Of a stretch of 64,000 nt of DNA, positions 16,806 through 25,417 are shown piece by piece. The stretch's first letter is position 1. Every line of letters starts with the position of its first letter. Under the pieces are notes generated by a model. That model ran no database searches. It saw only the letters and a program-made list of their open reading frames with translations, and was not told where the DNA came from. Position numbers and translations under genes: made by a program. The DNA is taken from contig JAJRPN010000009.1 of the NCBI GenBank assembly GCA_024280755.1, positions 1 to 64,000 of the forward strand, written 5' to 3'. Origin of the DNA: Planctomycetota bacterium. Lineage in GTDB: Bacteria > Planctomycetota > Phycisphaerae > Phycisphaerales > UBA1924.

Positions 16806-18377
16806 ATGAAGATTCAAGTAATTGTGATCGCGATCTTGTTGGCCATCGTGCTTGGTGTGCCCTTTCTCATGAGTGCGGGCAAAAAGGGCACTGGGCATCA
16901 ACCCGGGACGCGGACATTGATTATCGTTACGCCGCATGTGCCTCAGATTCGTGATGAGTTTGGCTATGGGTTTGTGCAATGGCATGAGCGTGAGTATGGC
17001 GAAGCCGTCAGTATCGACTGGCGGACGCCCGGAGGCACCTCCGAGATCCGCAAACAGCTCGAAGCGATGTTCAAGGATGCACTCAAACGCGGGGCTGAGG
17101 GCGATGGGTTTTCGATTGATGGCGATGGTGTGCTCAAGCTCGAATCAGGGACGATTCCCTTTGACATCATGTTTGGTGGCGGATCGTTCGATCACGGCAT
17201 GGTCAAACGCGGGGTCACGGTTTCAGCCAAGAAGACCACCGGCTCGACGACGACCAACTTCGAACTCTCGGCTTCGATGTCTCGTCCTGCAGATTTTACA
17301 CAGGCCGAACTCGATGTGCTGTTCGGCGAGAACGCCATCGGGCCACAAGAGTTGTACGACCCTGAGCAATACTGGATCGGCACGGCACTTTCGAGCTTTG
17401 GGATTGTGTACAACAGCGATGTATTCGCCAAGTTGGGCATCGAGAATCCGGATTCGTTTGCGGATCTGACCGCGCCAGAGTTGGCCGGTTGGATTGCGCT
17501 TGCAGATCCGCGTCAGTCTGGGTCGATTACGACAACCTTTGATTCCATCCTCGGCAACGAGGGCTGGGAGCAAGGATGGCGGACACTCCGCGCCATGAGC
17601 GGCAACACGCGGTACTTTACCAACTCTTCGACCAAGCCTCCGATTGATGTCTCGCAGGGCGAAGCGGCAGCCGGGTTGGCGATTGATTTTTATGGGCGCG
17701 GGCAGGCACAGGTTATCAAAGACTCCGGCGGGGGCGATCGGGTGGGCTATGCCGACCCGGCGGGCGCGGTGTATGTTGATGCCGATCCGATCTCGATTAT
17801 CAACGGCGGCCCAGACTACGAACTCGCAGTGCGGTTCGTTCGATACTGCCTGACCGATGAGGCCCAGGCGCTCTGGCAGTTTCGAAAACAAGATCGAGAC
17901 AACCCACTGGGCCCCGATGGAAAACCAATGGGCCCGCGATGGCACGAGCTTCGGCGGATGCCCGTCAAGCGGTCGATGTACGAGCAGTATGTCGAATACT
18001 TTGTCGATAAGGCCGACCCGTTCGAGTTGGTTTCGGATGTCAAGAATCCGGGTTGGCGCGCTGGTGTCAAGGTGATGATGGGATGCTTCGGGATCGACAT
18101 TGCCAATGAATGTCGAAAGGGGTACGGCGCACTCAACGAGGCGATCGCATCGGGTAAGTTCAGCGATGAAGAACTCGCCGAGCTTGATGAGTTGTTCTAT
18201 GCGTTCCCAGAGACCGAGATCGAAGGCGAGATGGTGCCATTCACCGAAGCAAACTATCGCACGGTGCGGAATGTTTGGCGAGATTCCCAAGCCCAAGCCG
18301 AGCTTGAGATCGAATACTCCGCATTCTTCCGGAATAACTATCGCGAGGTTGTTCGGCGGGTCAAAGCGAAGAAGTGA
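16806..18377 (+). CDS. Extracellular solute-binding protein (ABC transporter type)
   Basis: 523 residues. A membrane-anchoring or signal segment (IQVIVIAILLAIVLGVPFLM, residues 3-22) leads to a periplasmic-binding fold. It includes LIIVTPHVPQIRDEFGYGF near the start, the GIVYNSD strand, FADLTAPELAGWIALADPRQSGS, and AVRFVRYCLTDEAQALW near 345. The pattern is like the iron/phosphonate/spermidine-binding group (SBP family 1). The ligand is unknown. There is no lipobox Cys, so it may be anchored by the uncleaved helix. No permease or ATPase gene is adjacent, so it is an orphan binding protein or serves a transporter encoded elsewhere. The 3' end runs into palindrome copy 2. Confidence 0.8.
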   Translation: MKIQVIVIAILLAIVLGVPFLMSAGKKGTGHQPGTRTLIIVTPHVPQIRDEFGYGFVQWHEREYGEAVSIDWRTPGGTSEIRKQLEAMFKDALKRGAEGDGFSIDGDGVLKLESGTIPFDIMFGGGSFDHGMVKRGVTVSAKKTTGSTTTNFELSASMSRPADFTQAELDVLFGENAIGPQELYDPEQYWIGTALSSFGIVYNSDVFAKLGIENPDSFADLTAPELAGWIALADPRQSGSITTTFDSILGNEGWEQGWRTLRAMSGNTRYFTNSSTKPPIDVSQGEAAAGLAIDFYGRGQAQVIKDSGGGDRVGYADPAGAVYVDADPISIINGGPDYELAVRFVRYCLTDEAQALWQFRKQDRDNPLGPDGKPMGPRWHELRRMPVKRSMYEQYVEYFVDKADPFELVSDVKNPGWRAGVKVMMGCFGIDIANECRKGYGALNEAIASGKFSDEELAELDELFYAFPETEIEGEMVPFTEANYRTVRNVWRDSQAQAELEIEYSAFFRNNYREVVRRVKAKK

Positions 18378-18392
18378 ATACGAATAACTCCC

Positions 18393-18476
18393 AACGAGCC
18401 GCGACCGTAAGGGAGCGGTCTTTTCTCGGATGAGAGTTAGAAAATCAAGACCACTCCTTTACGGTCGCGGCTCGTT
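18393..18476. repeat. Palindromic dispersed element, copy 2
   Basis: Arms at 18393-18421 and 18448-18476 are reverse complements with two mismatches. The arm sequence matches copy 1 (15033-15113) almost exactly, and the 26-base centre matches copy 1 at its ends when inverted. It sits between two convergent genes (solute-binding protein and obgE), where it could serve as a bidirectional terminator. Confidence 0.9.
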
Positions 18477-18491
18477 AAGAGATGCCAAGGT

Positions 18492-19589
<1,098 letters not shown>

Positions 19590-19613
19590 TTAGGCGCACA
19601 TTCTCCTCAAGGA

Positions 19614-19641
19614 TCAAGTCTTGGTCAATACCGGCCGATAA
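19614..19641 (+). promoter_or_regulatory. Sigma-28 (FliA)-type promoter before the PilZ gene
   Basis: TCAAG, a spacer of about 15 bases and a perfect GCCGATAA -10 box. This matches the flagellar sigma-28 pattern (TAAA/TCAAG - N15 - GCCGATAA). The distance to the PilZ start (19688) leaves a leader of about 40 bases that carries the ribosome binding site. Confidence 0.6.
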
Positions 19642-19687
19642 GCAACACCAGAAACCATCAGAAAACACCCGAATAGAGGAGTTCGAC

Positions 19688-20077
19688 ATGACTACCCACC
19701 CAATCAACCGTCGCGAGTTTGAACGATTCGCAGTCAACCCAGGCTATACCAGTGCCGGTGTTCGGCTACACCCAGACGAAACAACCTTCACCCGCGAAGG
19801 ACATGTCTACGACATCTCCGAAGGCGGGATCTGCTTTGAACTCGATATCCCAGTCCAGCCGGGCGATACGATCTCGATGCGGGTGGATATCCCATCAAAT
19901 GTTGGTGATACCGGGCCAGGGCGTGCGGTATTCCTCACCGGCAATGTTGTCTGGTGCGATGCCGATGAGCCAGGACCGGCCAAGATGGCGATGGTCATCA
20001 CACGCTACGATCGCGAGGGCGACAAGCAACGCATGATCCGTGCACTGAGCGGCACAGGATACCAACGAGCAGCATAA
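19688..20077 (+). CDS. PilZ-domain protein, probable c-di-GMP receptor
   Basis: 129 residues from the ATG at 19688, chosen for the GAGGAG just upstream; the track start at 19586 covers the promoter. It is a single PilZ domain with both c-di-GMP-binding signatures, RRREFER-type RxxxR (REFER, residues 9-13) and DISEGG (DxSxxG). It then has a beta-barrel with VQPGDTISMRVDIP and GNVVWCD. In flagellated bacteria such proteins often tune motility or motor speed (YcgR-like), and the sigma-28-like promoter in front supports a motility role here. It is convergent with the TlyA-like gene, and a terminator lies between. Confidence 0.85.
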   Translation: MTTHPINRREFERFAVNPGYTSAGVRLHPDETTFTREGHVYDISEGGICFELDIPVQPGDTISMRVDIPSNVGDTGPGRAVFLTGNVVWCDADEPGPAKMAMVITRYDREGDKQRMIRALSGTGYQRAA

Positions 20078-20105
20078 TATTCTCGCTCCAACTCGAATCA
20101 ATAAG

Positions 20106-20124
20106 CGCCCTTCAGGGTGTTTTT
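20106..20124 (+). terminator. Terminator downstream of the PilZ gene
   Basis: CGCCC-TTCA-GGGTG followed by TTTTT, 30 bases after the PilZ stop. The stem is short but GC-rich with a T tract. Confidence 0.6.
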
Positions 20125-20770
20125 ATATGTGTGCGGGTGGCGGGTTGTCGATTGAGTATTGGCTCGAAACAAGCACGAGCCATTCCGGGTTGCCCTTGCC
20201 TTTGAGTTTGCCCTTTTTCATCTTGCCACCGAGCACCGGGCTTTTCGTCCAGCCTTGCACGGTGTATCCAAGATCACCAAGTGAATCTCGCACAGATTCG
20301 GCGATCTCTTGGGCGCGATCAGGATCAAGAATCCCGCCATCGCCGAGTTCAGATTTGTCGGCTTCATAGTGAGGTTTGACGAGCGAGATGATTCGTCCAT
20401 CGGGTTTGAGCCATGCTGCCGCCGCGTGCAACGCTCGGCTCTGGCGCGTCCAGCCAAGATCAATCACACCGAGATCGATCCCGCCTTGCTCGATGACTTC
20501 GCTTGGTGTATCAAGATGCAATGCGTTTGAGCGTTCATGGATGACGACGCGATCATCGGTGCGGAGTTTCCATGCGAACTCGCCATAGGCAGTGTCAATG
20601 GAATGGACACATCGCGATCCGCTCTGAAGGAGGCAATCGGTGAATCCGCCCGTCGAGCATCCGAAGTCTGCACAGAGCATCCCGGTTGGATCGAAGTTAA
20701 AGTCACTGAGTGCGTGGTGGAGTTTGAGCCCGCCTCGGGAAACAAACACGGGGTCTTGGGTATCGCTCAT
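20123..20770 (-). CDS. TlyA/FtsJ-like rRNA 2'-O-methyltransferase without S4 domain
   Basis: 215 residues. It begins directly at the VSRGGLKL linker that follows the S4 RNA-binding domain in TlyA (hemolysin A) proteins. It continues with the FtsJ/RrmJ methyltransferase fold: SAM motif ADFGCSTGGFTDCLL, YGEFAWKLR, the IDLGVIDLGW strand, and LVKPHYEA with the catalytic-type Lys. TlyA methylates 16S and 23S rRNA riboses. The roughly 60-residue N-terminal S4 domain is absent and no alternative upstream start exists, since the gene overlaps the end of lpxI by four bases. Substrate recognition must therefore differ or depend on a partner. Confidence 0.8.
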   Translation of the reverse strand: MSDTQDPVFVSRGGLKLHHALSDFNFDPTGMLCADFGCSTGGFTDCLLQSGSRCVHSIDTAYGEFAWKLRTDDRVVIHERSNALHLDTPSEVIEQGGIDLGVIDLGWTRQSRALHAAAAWLKPDGRIISLVKPHYEADKSELGDGGILDPDRAQEIAESVRDSLGDLGYTVQGWTKSPVLGGKMKKGKLKGKGNPEWLVLVSSQYSIDNPPPAHI

Positions 20771-21753
20771 TTGAGTTCCGTCGTCACACGGGCCGTATCG
20801 GTTTGAGGCTTAAAGACCGAATCTACACCGTTTTGGGCCGGATCGGGCATGGCAGGCTGCGAGATCGGTGCGTGCGAAACTGGTACACCAACAATCGAGA
20901 TCCCGAGTTTGTCCGCTTTTTCGAGCATGGCAAATCGATCGAGCATGATGACATCGCCCGCTGCGATCGCCAAGCAGGTGCCGCCGTGCTTGTGCAGGTT
21001 TTCGAGGGTTTGAAGCCCAACGGTTGGTACATCGGATCGACGATCGTGCTGGGCGCGTGCGCCTTTGACGAGTGTCCACCCGCCGCGTCGGCACAGGTTG
21101 CCTGTGCGTTCGATCATCCGGTCGGTGCCTTCGACCGCTTCGACCGAGATCACATCGCGATCGCGGACGGTGAGCGATTGACCAATATCGAGCCGAAGCA
21201 GTTCGGTGAGCAAAGGCCAGACAAACTCGATGTCTGCGCGTTGATTGGAGGTGGGCTTGGTCGTGGTCATCACGCCGGGTTCGGAGAGTTGGTTCATGAT
21301 GGGGAATGTTGAGTCGATGAGGGATACTCCGTTCCGGTCAAGTTCGTCTGCGATCACTTTGAGCACCGCGTGCGAACGCCTGTCATGACGAAGATGCTTG
21401 TACCACGCCACGGCTGTCGTGATATCAGGAATATTTTTGATCAGCTTCCACTTCTGGTGCATCAGCTTCGCTTTGTCTACTCGTCCAACCATAATCGCGT
21501 GATGCACGCCCATGCTGTTGAGCCGATTGCCCCACGAACGCATCCGCAGGAGCCCGACATCTCGAAATGATGTACACATGCCAGGGAGTTCATCGTCGTA
21601 TTGTAGATGAAGCCCGAGTCCATGCACCTCGTGTCCCATCTCGATGAGACCTTTGGCAACGAAGATCGGGAGATCGCCGCCGCCTGCGATTAATCCGATC
21701 GGGGCAGGTGGAGGCGGGGGATCTGGCAAGATGGCAAGGGAAGCAGCAGCCAT
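20767..21753 (-). CDS. lpxI: LpxI-family UDP-2,3-diacylglucosamine pyrophosphatase
   Basis: 328 residues. Family signatures are IGLIAGGGDLPIFVAKG near residue 20, GVHHAIMVGRVDK near 105 and ITTAVAWYKH. Near the C-terminus it has TLVKGARAQHDRRSDVPTVG and LAIAAGDVIMLDR. LpxI converts UDP-2,3-diacylglucosamine to lipid X in lipid A synthesis and replaces LpxH in many bacteria. Its presence supports an outer membrane with lipid A. A Pro-rich N-terminal stretch (DPPPPPAP) precedes the domain. It is coupled to the TlyA-like gene downstream by a 4-base overlap. Confidence 0.85.
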   Translation of the reverse strand: MAAASLAILPDPPPPPAPIGLIAGGGDLPIFVAKGLIEMGHEVHGLGLHLQYDDELPGMCTSFRDVGLLRMRSWGNRLNSMGVHHAIMVGRVDKAKLMHQKWKLIKNIPDITTAVAWYKHLRHDRRSHAVLKVIADELDRNGVSLIDSTFPIMNQLSEPGVMTTTKPTSNQRADIEFVWPLLTELLRLDIGQSLTVRDRDVISVEAVEGTDRMIERTGNLCRRGGWTLVKGARAQHDRRSDVPTVGLQTLENLHKHGGTCLAIAAGDVIMLDRFAMLEKADKLGISIVGVPVSHAPISQPAMPDPAQNGVDSVFKPQTDTARVTTELK

Positions 21754-21959
21754 TGAGTCGTGTTGATACCTTTGTATGAATCTGAACGGATGAGGAATGG
21801 TGGAAGATGGGTCGAAACCGATTCTATGAATGACAATCTCGGCTTGATGGTGGACTTCTCTGCAAAAGACGACTTGTTAGTCTTCGCTATATCATGTTGT
21901 GGCATAGGTTTAGGACGAGTTGAGTCTATGCCTTGATTTAGCCGATAGGAAAGAATCCT

Positions 21960-22193
21960 ATGGGCATTCGTGCAACCCCATCTCGATCACCGCGTGAAAC
22001 CTTCACCGATACGCCCGGTCAACGCCCTTGGCTCGGGGTGCAGTTCACCTGTGCTGGTGCATATCAACGGGTTTTCCGTAGTGCCGATGGCGAAAAATAC
22101 CTCGCACGATGCCCACGCTGCGGCAAGTCGATCACCTTTCGCGTTGGTGAAGGCGGAACGAACCAACGATTCTTCGATGTGTCGTGTCGATAA
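21960..22193 (+). CDS. Small zinc-finger-like hypothetical protein
   Basis: 77 residues with a CxxC knuckle (ARCPRCGKSITFRVG) and a further Cys at each side (FTCAGAYQRVF, VSCR). The pattern suggests a small zinc-binding domain. I have the impression that it is a planctomycete-restricted family. The start ATG at 21960 follows AGGAAAG. A GCCGATAG sequence 23 bases upstream resembles a sigma-28 -10 box, but the -35 is absent. It is followed by a second hypothetical gene in the same direction. Confidence 0.6.
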   Translation: MGIRATPSRSPRETFTDTPGQRPWLGVQFTCAGAYQRVFRSADGEKYLARCPRCGKSITFRVGEGGTNQRFFDVSCR

Positions 22194-22238
22194 AGCCAGG
22201 TCGAGAACAAACCTGACGAAAGCGGATACACTCTCCCT

Positions 22239-22787
22239 ATGGCATCAACATCCGCTCCCTATGACATTATTCGTACACAAGATGTATGCGCCCAGACCGG
22301 ACGCGCACTCGGGGTCGGCGAGGAACACATCGCTGCATTGATCGATTCGCTCGATGATGAGCCTTTGGTCAAGGTGCTCTATACGCTCGACGCATGGGAG
22401 AAAGGCCCGAACCTGCCTCCCAATACCGCTCTTTTCGGGTTCTGGAAACGAACGGTCCCTGAATCTGACGAACAACCCAAGCAGTTGGTTTCCGAAGACG
22501 AGATGTTCGATCTCTTCGAGCAGCTCGGCGAAGCCACCGAACACAAACAACTCGCGTTTCGCTACCTGCTCACGCTGATCTTGATGCGCAAGAAGAAGGT
22601 CATTTTTGAGCGATCGACACCCGCGACGAAAGAGACGCAGGGTGTGCTTATTGTTCGGCTGCGACAGAAGGGCGGCGAAGGTCAGCTTTTCGATGTGATT
22701 GATCCTGGGCTTGATAACGAGACAATCGCTCAAGCAACCGAAGAACTCGGGCAGGTGATGAATCTTGATGCCGAGGGAGGACTGTAA
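22239..22787 (+). CDS. Hypothetical protein, 182 residues
   Basis: Predicted to be soluble and mainly helical, with the central segment FRYLLTLILMRKKKVIFE and a C-terminal strand-rich part VLIVRLRQKGGEGQLFDVIDP. No known motif was recognised. It overlaps the lipoprotein gene downstream (TAATG, one base), so it is translationally coupled to an envelope protein gene. This coupling suggests a role connected with that lipoprotein; nothing more can be said from the sequence. Confidence 0.65.
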   Translation: MASTSAPYDIIRTQDVCAQTGRALGVGEEHIAALIDSLDDEPLVKVLYTLDAWEKGPNLPPNTALFGFWKRTVPESDEQPKQLVSEDEMFDLFEQLGEATEHKQLAFRYLLTLILMRKKKVIFERSTPATKETQGVLIVRLRQKGGEGQLFDVIDPGLDNETIAQATEELGQVMNLDAEGGL

Positions 22788-23680
22788 TGCGATTTGCGTT
22801 TCGATTCGTATTGATCTTGCCGATGCTGGTTCTGATTGGATGTTCGTCTACGGACAAGGTTGATGTGACCAAGCTTGGCGATCCGCCATCGACGCTTGAG
22901 CTTGCCGAGAAGCATAACCAGCGAGTTGAGCCGCTCGGGACCCTCTGGGCACGCATCAGCCTGCGCGCGAAGGGGACATACGCCAACGGCGAGTCATACG
23001 AAGAACAAGGTGAGGGGCATCTGCAAATTGATAAGCCCAGCAAGCTCTCGATCACTATCGGCAAGCTCGGCGAGACCTACTTCGCCTTCGGTGCCAACGA
23101 GGAGGACTATTGGTCGTTCGATCTCTCGAACGCTGATCATAAAACCATGCTGATCGGGAAGCTCGATCTGGCAACACCTGAGAAGATCGCAGCACTCGGA
23201 CTGCCGGTCTATCCGGGCGAGTTGATCGCCTTGACTGGGCTGATGCCCATTGACCTCTCTCAAGCTGGTGGCACACGATGGGCTGATGATGGCAAATCTG
23301 TTGGTATCACCATGCCATCACGATGGGGCTCGTTTACGCTGTGGGTTGATCCGAGGACAAGCTTTGTGGTTCGCTCGCAAGCCTTTGATCGGGCGGGCGA
23401 ACTCATCGCGACCGCGACGCTTTCTCGGTATAAAGAATCACCTGTGCCAGGATATGGAACGGTTATGGTGCCCGGCAAGATCGAGATCACGAATCCGAAC
23501 GACAGCGGGTGGGTTCGGATTGAGTTGTCTGAGCCTCGGAGCAAAGCGATCAAGTCTCGGGTGTATCAGCCGAGAAAACTAGTGCGGGCGTATCGCGTGC
23601 ATGAAACGGTTGATCTTGATGAGGCCTTCGATGTTCTGCCAACATCAGCACCTGCACCTGAGACGGGCGCTGACGATTGA
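22787..23680 (+). CDS. Outer-membrane-type lipoprotein, possibly LolA/LolB-like fold
   Basis: 297 residues with a lipoprotein signal peptide (FRFVLILPMLVLIGC, lipobox LIGC, Cys at residue 19). The residue after Cys is Ser, which favours outer-membrane sorting under the E. coli rule; that rule may not hold here. The mature part is beta-rich (GTLWARISLRAKGTY, GHLQIDKPSKLSITIG, YFAFGANEEDYWSFD), like the beta-sheet of LolA/LolB-type lipoprotein carriers and related DUF4292-like proteins. The identification is by pattern only. It is coupled to the hypothetical gene before and to the RDD gene after. Confidence 0.6.
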   Translation: MRFAFRFVLILPMLVLIGCSSTDKVDVTKLGDPPSTLELAEKHNQRVEPLGTLWARISLRAKGTYANGESYEEQGEGHLQIDKPSKLSITIGKLGETYFAFGANEEDYWSFDLSNADHKTMLIGKLDLATPEKIAALGLPVYPGELIALTGLMPIDLSQAGGTRWADDGKSVGITMPSRWGSFTLWVDPRTSFVVRSQAFDRAGELIATATLSRYKESPVPGYGTVMVPGKIEITNPNDSGWVRIELSEPRSKAIKSRVYQPRKLVRAYRVHETVDLDEAFDVLPTSAPAPETGADD

Positions 23681-25275
23681 AACAACAATCACTTATTCAA
23701 AGCCTCGCACTTTGGGTCTTGATGCTGATCGGACTGCTCACGAGCAGCTTGGCATCGGCGCAGGTTCTCATTGCGAGCAGCCTTGATGATGTCCACACGC
23801 ATGCGTGGGCGGTGTATGCAAACTCGAACGATGAGATTCTTCTTGTGCATCTGCCGCCACGCGATGGTGATCTAGAAGCACGGATCCCGATCGATCCCGC
23901 ACTCCCCGGAGAGCTTCATGCGGTGCGAGCACTCAACAAGTTCCCAGATGGTCTTGCAGCCATCAAGAATCGGGTCTTTGTTGTGTTTCCAGAGGTTACA
24001 GTGGGGGATCGCACGATTCGTCGGGTGTATTCTGGGCAGGCTTTCGCATCGCCGGTGGGATCGGTGTGGTCTTTTTTGCCCTCAGGCCGACTCGACTCTG
24101 AGCCTGCAATCCAAGCGACTGGTGAACTGATTGATCTTGTAGCAACGAGTGAATCGCTCTGGGCTTTGATCAAATCGGAGGATGAATACGCATTGATGAC
24201 GCTGGCTGCTTCGAGTTGGGAAGCTGTTGAGCTGCCCACTGTTCAAAGACCAAGTTGGCGGATCTCGGCTGCGGGAGATCGGCTTATTGCGATCGACCTT
24301 TCAGATGAGAAGAGCATGCAAGCATTTGAGCTTGATGAGACTCAATCATCGTGGACATCCCAATGGATATCGGCTCGCAAGCAAACGGGCGAGATTGAGA
24401 GTGTTGCGGGGGTACATGGTGTGTATGTGCTCAGCCGAGATGAGCAAGGGATGGTTGAAGTTCAGACTTGGTCTCAAGCAGGGATCTTCACGCTGGCGAC
24501 CGGGCTTGAACTGCCAACCAATATCAAACTCGCCCCGCTGGGCTCGGTGAATAGGCTCGTTGGCGTTTCAGAACATGTTTCTGACAGCATAGAAGTGACT
24601 GGGACTCCTTCATCGCCCCAGTCGACTATTCAGGTGTATGAGATTGATCTTGCGGATGGGTCTGTGGTGTATGCAGGTGATCCGGTGGTTTCGTCGCCGG
24701 TGAGCGTTGCCGAGATGCGGTTCTTGATGGGCATGATGGTGCTGATCATGGTCGGGGTGCTGGTGGTGGTCATCATGCCCGACAAGGCCGACGCGATGGG
24801 TATCCCAGACGGATTCGCCCTGGCCGATCCTGGTCGTCGGCTGATGGCGACGATGTTTGATGTGTTTCTTGTGTCGTTTCTTGTTGGGCTGCTCTTTGAT
24901 GTGCGGGTGATCGAGATTATTACGCTCAGCGTGATTGTTCGTTCAGATTCATCATGGTTGGTGATTCCGTTGGTGCTGATCACTGGGATTGTTGCGATGT
25001 CGTTAATGGAGTGGCTCTTGGGCGCTTCGCCGGGCAAGTGGTTGATGGGAATTCGGGTGGTTCGTGGACAGGGCGGAACAATGCAGCGGATTCCGCTGCG
25101 GGCTGCGATCGTTCGCAATGTGATCAAATGGCTTTTGCCTCCGGTTGCAGCGTTGGCGTTGCTCGATCCAGAAATGCTCCACCGGGGCGATCGGGTGACG
25201 AGAACGCTCGTTGTCGCCCCGATTGAAGGCTACAAAGGTGAAGATCCGTCTAAAGATACCGATTTTGAGGATTGA
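23677..25275 (+). CDS. RDD-domain membrane protein with exported N-terminal domain
   Basis: 532 residues. TTG start at 23677 overlaps the lipoprotein stop (TTGA). A signal peptide (LALWVLMLIGLLTSSLASA) leads to an exported domain of about 310 residues with repeated short strands. A transmembrane helix (LMGMMVLIMVGVLVVVIM, ~350-367) comes next, then an RDD domain with RRLMATMFDVFLVSFLVG and SPGKWLMGIRVV. RDD proteins are multi-pass membrane proteins linked to transport, some as Na+/H+ antiporters; the function here is unknown. An ATG at 23719 is an alternative start. It forms an operon with the two upstream genes. Confidence 0.75.
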   Translation: MKQQSLIQSLALWVLMLIGLLTSSLASAQVLIASSLDDVHTHAWAVYANSNDEILLVHLPPRDGDLEARIPIDPALPGELHAVRALNKFPDGLAAIKNRVFVVFPEVTVGDRTIRRVYSGQAFASPVGSVWSFLPSGRLDSEPAIQATGELIDLVATSESLWALIKSEDEYALMTLAASSWEAVELPTVQRPSWRISAAGDRLIAIDLSDEKSMQAFELDETQSSWTSQWISARKQTGEIESVAGVHGVYVLSRDEQGMVEVQTWSQAGIFTLATGLELPTNIKLAPLGSVNRLVGVSEHVSDSIEVTGTPSSPQSTIQVYEIDLADGSVVYAGDPVVSSPVSVAEMRFLMGMMVLIMVGVLVVVIMPDKADAMGIPDGFALADPGRRLMATMFDVFLVSFLVGLLFDVRVIEIITLSVIVRSDSSWLVIPLVLITGIVAMSLMEWLLGASPGKWLMGIRVVRGQGGTMQRIPLRAAIVRNVIKWLLPPVAALALLDPEMLHRGDRVTRTLVVAPIEGYKGEDPSKDTDFED

Positions 25276-25417
25276 ACCTCTTTCGATTACTCAAGCAGAG
25301 ATGATATTGAGTGGTTGATGAAGCCCAGAGCCCCAAAAGTCCGATGAAGGTTATCAGGCAGCCTCTGCGCGGTGTGTGTGTTTGCACACCCAAGGGGATG
25401 CTGTGGAAGGACTTTGC

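Noticed and set aside
17223-18296. Minus-strand ORF of 357 residues
   Set aside because: Antisense to the solute-binding protein, which has a clear fold and signal segment.
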